DNA of 64,000 bases from Steinernema hermaphroditum. Lineage: Eukaryota; Nematoda; Chromadorea; Rhabditida; Steinernematidae. This document shows positions 57,396-64,000 of the stretch, piece after piece. A program made the translations under genes and the position numbers. Every line of letters starts with the position of its first letter. Positions within the stretch are counted from its first letter, which is position 1. Below the pieces are notes generated by a model, which did no database searches, was not told the DNA's origin, and saw only the letters and a list, made by a program, of their open reading frames with translations. The stretch is from positions 5,852,769 through 5,916,768 of the forward strand of contig CM059624.1 in the NCBI GenBank assembly GCA_030435675.1, written 5' to 3'.

Positions 57396-59905
57396 CTAAG
57401 CCGCCCTGACGTTGACCCTCTTCACCCCTCCCGGCGAAGACCCCGTTTTTCCCTTTCTCTTCCTGTTCACCGGAGTCGCCCCGGGAGTGTTGATCTGTGC
57501 GGGACCCAGAGGCGTCCGTTGAGTCGTCGATGTGCGCTCCCGCATGAAAGGGTGCTTCAGGATATCTTCGATCTTGGGCCTCTGCGCCCAGCTCAGGCTG
57601 CAGATGAAGCGGAAGAACGCTGGAATAGCCAATATTGCCTATGTGAGACGACGCTTTTCCATACCTTCTTGTGGATTAGTCATCTGCGGAATGGTGATGC
57701 CGGTGACGAAGTCCGCGAAGGGCTTGTGCGACTCCTTGGCAACATCCCACGGAAGGTCGCCGGTGAAAAACTCGGCGAAGATGATGCCACATGCCCAGAT
57801 ATCGTACGCCCGGGGACTGAAGACGAACGTGTAAATTGAAGAAGATAGCAGCGGTTCTTACCAATACTTGATGTCGTAAGGTTTAGCGATCATTTCAGGT
57901 GGGTGATATTCCTCTGTCCCACAAGATCCCCTACAGTAGAGAGCCAACCCGTCGCCACTGATGAACGAGATCGCCATGTTGAAGTCACAGATTTTGAGCA
58001 AGTTGTCACGGCCGAGAAGAAGATTCGGCGTTTTGAGATCACGATGGGCAAAGCCTTTGTTGTGCATGTATCCGACGCCAGCAATGAGCTGCTTGAAGTA
58101 TTGCTTCGCTTTTCTGGAGGACATTCCTTCTGAAATGATCGCTTGTTGGAAGCGTTCGCAAAACCATCATGGTATAGAAGGTAGAGGAGCTTGATGGTTC
58201 TTGTCAGACAGGTCCCTTGTTAGAAGTACATGAGTGGAGAGTCTAGAATATTTTCTAACGGCGCATGTAGGGCTTAGACAGACGCAAAAAATGGCATATC
58301 TGGAGGCTTTTCTGCAATTTTTGTGGGCATCACTAAAACTCTCTCGCCAAAAAGCCCGTCACGACCGCCCGACTCTACCCGCGCCGCCAGGGAAGCCGAA
58401 GAAGCGTTGCAACTCCGAAGTCCGCGCCGCCAGCCGAACCGAAGATGACTCTCCGCTCCGTTGGCTCTACTCCACCGCTATTCCACTTCCGGAATCAGCT
58501 CTTCACGACTTCTATGCCCGCGCAAACTAATGGGAACGCTGCATTCTATTCGGATTCGTCTGCTCCACCGAAATCAGAAGAAAATCAGCGATCACGGTGT
58601 GCCTATGTTCTTCTTTGTGCATATATGAGACGTCCTGCACGGCGTAAGCCGTTGATTCGGGAAGATAAATCGTGTAAAAAAAATCACTAAAACTTAAAAA
58701 AGGCCCTCAAAGCCTCGAGTTTTTGTATGTACTTCTTTTAAAATTGTGATTTTTTTTTTCAAATTTCCATCGTATTAAATGCAGGCTTGTCCACTTTTTG
58801 AAACTCACTTGCAAAATTGTAACAAACTGCTGTACTTACAAGCGGTGGATACCTATGGGTCTTCGGTATCTGTTCTCAAACATGGATCATTATCAGTACT
58901 TCTATGATATACATAGAAGCAGAAGCGCACAAACTCAAAACCGTTTCGATGCTTTCTGCATAGACTGTTTGGCCACTCTAATTATGCTCGTATAGGCTTT
59001 CGTGCATGCAAATTAGGTCTATCCCCTATGGATCGATCGAGATCATGCAAATGAAGCTCTCTGCAATGCACGCATGTGTAATAGAATGCAACGTGAAAAA
59101 TGACATTTCCAGTTTATGTTGTCCAACGGCCTACAGTTCCACAGCGATATGTTGCTTGCTTGCGCCCCGCCACGTCAGTGGCGATAGAGTCGAGGACTGG
59201 TCAAACGACCTTAATCGATTTTATTAATCAGCTGCCACTCAACGGCAACCTTCCCGTCTTTTTCCTTTCGTAACTATTCCAATGTGCAGACCTAACAGGT
59301 GAGTCACGGCGATCCATCGAAAATCGATGATAACGGCGCCGAATTGGCAGACCCTCAATGAATGCGCGTGCTGTTCCCAAGTGCAGCCACAGGAGGCGCT
59401 ATCTGCGTGCACTTTCGGATTCGCCTTTACGAGCGGAATAAATCGATCGCAGACGCCAATAAAACGGCACAAAAAAAGAGAGGAAGCGCATGCTAGAAGT
59501 CCTCACCTATGAGCTGTGTGAAGTCCTTCTGAGCTGCATCCATGACCACATGGTGAATGTCACCTTCTAAGAGATCGCCAATGTAGTCGATCACATGAGG
59601 ACAATCCTTGAAGAGCCTAAGTGCCTCCACTTCCATGGCCACGTCCACCTTGTCGCGATCACTTTTGCACTTCATCGACTTTACGGCGACGCTCTTCTTG
59701 GCCGCCGCGTACAGGACGACCGTCCCATAGCTGCCTGAAGTCGACGTTTCCCTTACCTCGGAAGCCAAAGGGCCAACGCACCTGATCCAATGACCTGTCG
59801 CACCTTCATCCCATCGATGCCCAGAATCTTCTTGTTCGCCTCGGCGATCACGGGGGCAACGGCGCCATCGGAGCCCTTCGGGGTGCGGTTGTTTCGGAGC
59901 TCCAT
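57396..59905 (-). CDS. CHK1-like serine/threonine protein kinase
   Basis: Exons 59905-59782, 59734-59507, 58129-57862, 57816-57665 and 57619-57396, 331 aa. Kinase landmarks in order: GSGSYGTV (Gly loop, 40-47), VAVK with Lys60, the alpha-C Glu in EVEALRLF, AHRDLKTPN (Asp148, Asn153), DFN at 166-168 where nearly all kinases have DFG, CGTEEYHPPE for the activation segment and APE, and YDIWACGIIFAEFFTGDLPW, which recalls CHK1. The C-terminal tail is basic and Ser/Thr-rich with a KRKGK cluster, possibly a nuclear signal. Substrates are unknown. The DFG-to-DFN change could alter metal binding, so activity is uncertain. Intron 2 is 1377 nt and holds a dispersed repeat; the others are 45-47 nt. Confidence 0.87.
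58340..58470. repeat. GC-rich dispersed repeat, copy 3 (kinase intron)
   Basis: CTCTCGCCAAAAAGCCCGTC, GGGAAGCCGAAGAAGCG and CAACTCCGAAGTCCGCGCC recall 32748-32850 and 33780-33855. Lies within the 1377-nt kinase intron and probably accounts for part of its length. Confidence 0.55.
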
Positions 59906-62045
59906 GGACGTTCTCGCGTTCCCGACGACCAGCGGCCGAATAAGCTCGATCGCGCGCCGTCAAATCGAACGCGAACGATGCGAGGAACGCGGCGGCGTGG
60001 CGACGTCGCACCGCATAAACAAACGCGAATGCGGGAAGTGTGAAGATAGGTTCCGTCGACGGTGCTCGTCTTAGATTTCCGCACGCTGCAGCATGAGAGC
60101 CACGGAGACGAGTGGCCGGAGGGATTGAAGGGACGGAGAAGGTGCGCTGGAGACAAACGGTCGAGGGAGTGCACTGAAAGGACTTCTTCTTAAGGTTAAA
60201 CGGGCCCAAACCATCAATCATCGACGCAGAAAAGTTTGAGCGGCAAGGGGCATTAAGAAGCAAAAACAACGTGAAAAACAAGGAAGTGTCCATGAATTTC
60301 GAGCATACTGAAATAAGGGGCACTGCATTTCATGGTGATATCCACTGGCTGGCCATCGAAAAACAGAAATGATTCACTTCGCATGACACACGGATAGTCT
60401 CTTGTCTATCCTCTTATTACGCACAGAATACGTAAACGTTTAATCTTTATAAACTTGGTCAATTCTAGTAAACAGTCAAACAAGATCCATCCGTAATTCC
60501 ATTTTTATAAAGTTCGTAAACACATCGTCAAAAAAACAGCGCTCCTCTTACGTAATGAAGAAAGTATAAAAGCCAGCCACTGACGGAAACGGCTAATTGA
60601 AAAAGCTTTGTTTTTACTTGACGTGTTTACGTTGCCTTCAGCTCTCGGTACGTTGAGGGAGACTTTCTAATAGGGATGTTTCTAGATATAAAGAACCGAC
60701 CACTTTTGTGTAATCTTAAGCAAAAAAATGAATAATATTGCCGAAAATGGAGGAAAAATATCGCGGCAATTAAATTGTAAGATTTCGCAAATATTCTTTT
60801 ATGCAAATTTTTGGGACATCATACACACCTAGTGCTACATCCATATCCATTTATCTTTTGTTAGAAACTGTTACCCACCCCACTCTGTGATAACACATTC
60901 TTGTATACTTCGTATATTCATACTTGTATACATTGTATTCAGCGATTATAATGTTACGGTATTCGCTGATAAATTCTGATGCATTTCAAACATTGGAACA
61001 AGTGCTGATGCATACAAGGATACGATCACACATTTAACGCTAAGATCGACGCGAACTTAGGGCTTAGGATAAAATATTGCAATTTGTTTTCGAGCATGAA
61101 TTGATGCACAGATTATTTCACGTCGATAATACAGCAATAAAGCATTAATCATTTTTATCATTTTTACAGAACGATATACGTAACTTCCGAAACCCACTTT
61201 GGCCATTTAAGGTGTTTCCCAGCGATGTTGTCGATCGTGGAACGATCAAACAGGGCTGCCCCAGGCCCAGGAACATAATAGACTGCGCTGTGGATCCACC
61301 CAGTAACCAAGCTTTCACCAAGCATGTTATTAATACTGATTTCTTCAAATCCGATTCGTGTAGGATGGAGAGGTAACGATATGAGAAGAGCATTTGCAGC
61401 TAATGTCCATATCCACCGAAATATCTCCCACTCAAGAAACTTCTGTGGACCTTCTTGCTGACCTTGGCAACTTATTCCAGTTCACTAGTTTCCAGTTTTA
61501 TCTCAAATCAACGGCATTGGCCAAAATTATAATTTATATAGTCCTATCCGCGCAAATTTAAAAGATGTTTGAAAAAAAAGAACATATTTATTCGTCTATT
61601 GCTTTCCGGGAAACAATTTTATGACCGCCAGCCGTAGATGCGTGTTTGTACTCAAATGGAGGCGTTTGCTTTATTTGGTGGCAAATAGTGGCAAATATTG
61701 CATACAAAGAGCATCGGAACGACCACTGAAACATTCATTTTTCTTGGTTTTTATATGCGTGCTATGCAATGACGATAAACGTCAGGTCATTCACTATCAC
61801 ACTTCTTCTTCACACTAAACTGCTATAAATCTCAGGTAGACAACAATGGTCACAGTCCAATTTTTGCATTTCTTGTTTACTTCGATCGTCTTCTCATCGA
61901 TCTCCATCACAAACAAACAGAAAGGTCTTCTCCGGCCATCTCCGATTGGCAGCTGTTGCCGACGATCCCCTGATAGCACTCGTTTTTTCTGGTGACCCAT
62001 CTCCTTGCCGCAAGCAGTCCACCTCTCGGTGACCCTCTCGACGAG
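59906..62045. other. no gene recognised
   Basis: Upstream of both the kinase (-) and PPT1 (+). GC-rich near the kinase start, AT-rich from about 60.3 to 61.6 kb. The only clear structure is the left arm of the inverted repeat, at 61801-61920. Confidence 0.4.
61801..61920 (+). repeat. inverted repeat, left arm (upstream of PPT1)
   Basis: The reverse complement of this 120-bp segment matches 63335-63454 with about 13 differences by eye and no gaps. Long identical runs include TTCACACTAAACT, ATTTTTGCATTTCTTG and CTCATCGATCTCC. Read on the minus strand it holds an open frame starting MEIDEKTIEVNKKC and ending in TAG. Confidence 0.85.
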
Positions 62046-63187
62046 ATGCGTTCGCTTGGCGCTCTTCTGCTCGTCTCTCTTGTAGCGTTCGCTTCGGCCA
62101 GAAGCCGCTTCTTCTATCAGCTGGATCTGGTTGAGAAGAATTCTCCGACTCCTGTCGTCTTGTGGCATGGAATGGGTTCGTTTGCACGCGAAGGTCAGTT
62201 GATGAGCCGATCTTTGCAGGAGACAACTGCTGCAACCCTATCAGCATGGGCTCCGTAAAGCGGCTTCTAGAGCACACCATCGACGGCGTCTACGTGCACT
62301 CTCTGATGCTAGGAGATGGACTCATTGCGGTACAAAAAAAAATAATCTTATAAAAATACATGAATTCACAGGATACGACGAACTCCTTCCTGGACAACAT
62401 GAACAGTCAGGTCGCCAGCGCTTGCGACCAAATCGCCAAGGACGAAAAATTGAGAAATGGATACAACGCGATCGGATTCTCGCAAGGAGGACTCTTCTTG
62501 TAGGAGAAGTAGCTCGAGCAAACATTAGACTTCCCCTTTAGGCGTGCTGTCGCTCAGCGCTGTCCTAACCCTCCGATGAAGACGCTCGTTTCCATTGGCG
62601 GACCCCAGCAGGGAATCAACGGATTCCCCTACTGTCCTGGCCCGACTACCGTATGCGACACTGTCCGAAAACTGCTCGACTGGGGTGCCTATTGGGGATT
62701 CGTCCAGGACAGGTAAAAACGATCGATCTTCTAGCTTCTAGCGGGTGTTTAGGGTTGTGCAAGCGCAGTACTGGCACGATCCCAACAGCATTGAGGACTA
62801 CAAGACGAAGAACATCTTCTTGGCCGACATCAACAATGCAAACGTATGCAAATATATGTTTTTTTTTTGTCACAAAGTTTGGAAATTCAGACTTTCAACG
62901 AGACCTACAAGACGAATCTTCAAAAGCTTGAGAACTTCGTGATGATCAAATTCCTCAAAGACAACATGGTGGTCCCGAAAGAGAGCGAATGGTTCGGATT
63001 CTACGCCGACAACGACGTCTCCAAGTTGCTTCCCATGGAGGAAACCGAGCTCTACCAGAAGGATCTGATCGGAATCAAGCAGATGAATGCCGACGGAAAG
63101 CTCCACTTCCTCACCGTTGATGCCGACCATTTGGAAATCACCCACGACTTCCTCGTTAATGAGATCATCAAGAAATATTTTATGTGA
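62046..63187 (+). CDS. ppt-1: palmitoyl-protein thioesterase 1
   Basis: Six exons: 62046-62175, 62220-62329, 62372-62499, 62542-62712, 62753-62843 and 62891-63187, 308 aa (human PPT1 306); introns 40-47 nt. The enzyme removes palmitate from cysteines of proteins during lysosomal breakdown. Signal peptide: [18 protein letters not shown]. The alpha/beta-hydrolase core is complete: [20 protein letters not shown] with nucleophile Ser117, [26 protein letters not shown], Asp234 in KFLKDN, SEWFGFY, and His290 in DADHLE. All match the human catalytic triad (Ser115, Asp233, His289). NET is a likely N-glycosylation site. Exon 1 has a GTTCGT donor, confirmed by the unbroken GMGDNCCNP. Flanked by an inverted repeat pair. 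Confidence 0.97.
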
Positions 63188-64000
63188 TACACGTAATTGT
63201 ATTTAATTAATTTAGTAATTTTTTCGATACTAATTGCTATCGAAATGAATCCCCCATGTATAAACGGAGATCAGACGGGTTAGTGTGTGTGCTTTGCTTT
63301 CTGTCCACACGAGTGCAGGCAATAACTACGTTTTCTGATTGTTTGTGACGGAGATCGATGAGAAAACGATTGAAGTAAACAAGAAATGCAAAAATCGCAA
63401 TGTGACCCTTTTTGTCTATCTGAGAGTTATAGTAGTTTAGTGTGAAGAAGTAGTATGACAGGGACCTCACACGTAACAAGTCAAGAAAACTTTATGTTTC
63501 AGCGGTTGTTTCGATGTTTTTTGTATGCACTGCGTTACTGGTTGCTAACAACCATCAGTATATCAGTATTCGGATTGGATCCTCAGATGACTTATGATAA
63601 TGCAGTTGGAAGAAGGCTAAGAATCTCACTGTTTGGATATTACGCTTATGTAACAGCAGACAGGAGCGCATTCGGCCCAATCATACTCGGAGCAAGGCTC
63701 CAAAACATGGCTGGGTCCGAATGCGAAAGAACGTCTCCATTTGAGTATAAACAGGTTGGCTATATCTTTTCCCAACAGAGGAGATACAATAGAATTGCAC
63801 ACGAATTGACGAATAAATAGCTTCGTTTTTTTCAAAGATCTTTTAAATTTGCGCTGCTAAAACTGAATAGGTTTGTTCATCATTATAACCAATTAATTCA
63901 CTCCTCTAAGGAGGTGTTGTGAACTTTTATTTGCATGATTAACGTATCAATTTGTTAGGTTCTTCTCGAATCGTTCTCTCTTCGTAATATGTGATAGGCG
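63188..64000. other. no confident gene
   Basis: Downstream of PPT1. Contains the right arm of the inverted repeat and a 121-codon plus-strand frame at 63455-63820 that starts at the repeat border and has no recognised features (one hydrophobic patch, FLYALRYWLLTTISISVF). I leave it uncalled. Confidence 0.35.
63335..63454 (-). repeat. inverted repeat, right arm (downstream of PPT1)
   Basis: Inverted partner of 61801-61920. Read on the plus strand it keeps the corresponding frame (TEIDEKTIEVNKKC, ending in TAG) without indels, but ATG is ACG and a stop lies just upstream. The two arms enclose PPT1 exactly. Confidence 0.85.

Noticed and set aside
59508..60323. Long minus-strand frame running into kinase exon 2 from upstream
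   Set aside because: It reads through an intron; homology and phase place the start codon at 59905 with a 47-nt intron before the Gly-loop exon.
63455..63820. 121-codon plus-strand frame
   Set aside because: Starts at a repeat border, no homology or conserved motif; not enough to call a gene.
1..64000. CRISPR arrays, rRNA genes, prophage or insertion sequences
   Set aside because: None seen; the window is eukaryotic, with introns throughout.

Overview
The window is nematode nuclear DNA. Protein-coding genes are split by many very short introns (mostly 38-47 nt, GT-AG). Several start codons lie a few bases after a splice acceptor with no upstream coding exon, as expected for spliced-leader trans-splicing. 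One gene pair has operon-like spacing (118 bp). Several encoded families are typical of nematodes: a chemoreceptor-type 7TM receptor, secreted cysteine-rich CPG4-like proteins, a protein with an MDSVP...FC start, and tandem galectins. I cannot name the genus; a rhabditid such as Steinernema is only a guess. There is no sign of prokaryotic or viral DNA. All exon models were built by eye from reading frame, splice signals and comparison between paralogues in the window.

Layout. 50-121: initiator tRNA-Met. 870-3709: a two-gene operon-like unit, a single-pass membrane protein followed by an unknown coiled-coil protein. 4136-12262: four ATP-grasp ligase-like paralogues (-,-,+,-). One of them lacks the exon that carries the EE..G.E ATP-grasp motif; the + copy is the most divergent. 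12.4-13.3 kb: diverged duplicated repeats. 14096-18521: two two-domain galectin genes with signal peptides, the second with a one-base frame break. 20513-21571: a small precursor resembling a neuropeptide. 21.6-34.9 kb: gene-poor and AT-rich, with a single-exon nematode-family gene (27661-28521) and a broken 7TM receptor copy (31768-32370). 34909-37199: an intact 7TM receptor. 40657-42034: a secreted acidic protein of unknown function.

The right-hand third is richer. 49254-50670 is mitochondrial HMG-CoA lyase. 52668-57158 holds three related secreted cysteine-rich proteins (+,-,+); the first two overlap tail to tail by 24 coding bases and the last two share a 187-bp divergent promoter. 57396-59905 is a CHK1-like protein kinase with DFN in place of DFG. 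62046-63187 is palmitoyl-protein thioesterase 1, flanked by inverted copies of a 120-bp sequence.

HMG-CoA lyase (leucine catabolism and ketone bodies) and PPT1 (lysosomal depalmitoylation) are housekeeping genes. The rest is dominated by local families (ATP-grasp, galectin, CPG4-like, receptors) that arose by tandem and inverted duplication. The ATP-grasp cluster is the best candidate here for an undescribed biosynthetic system. No biochemical function can be assigned to it from sequence alone.
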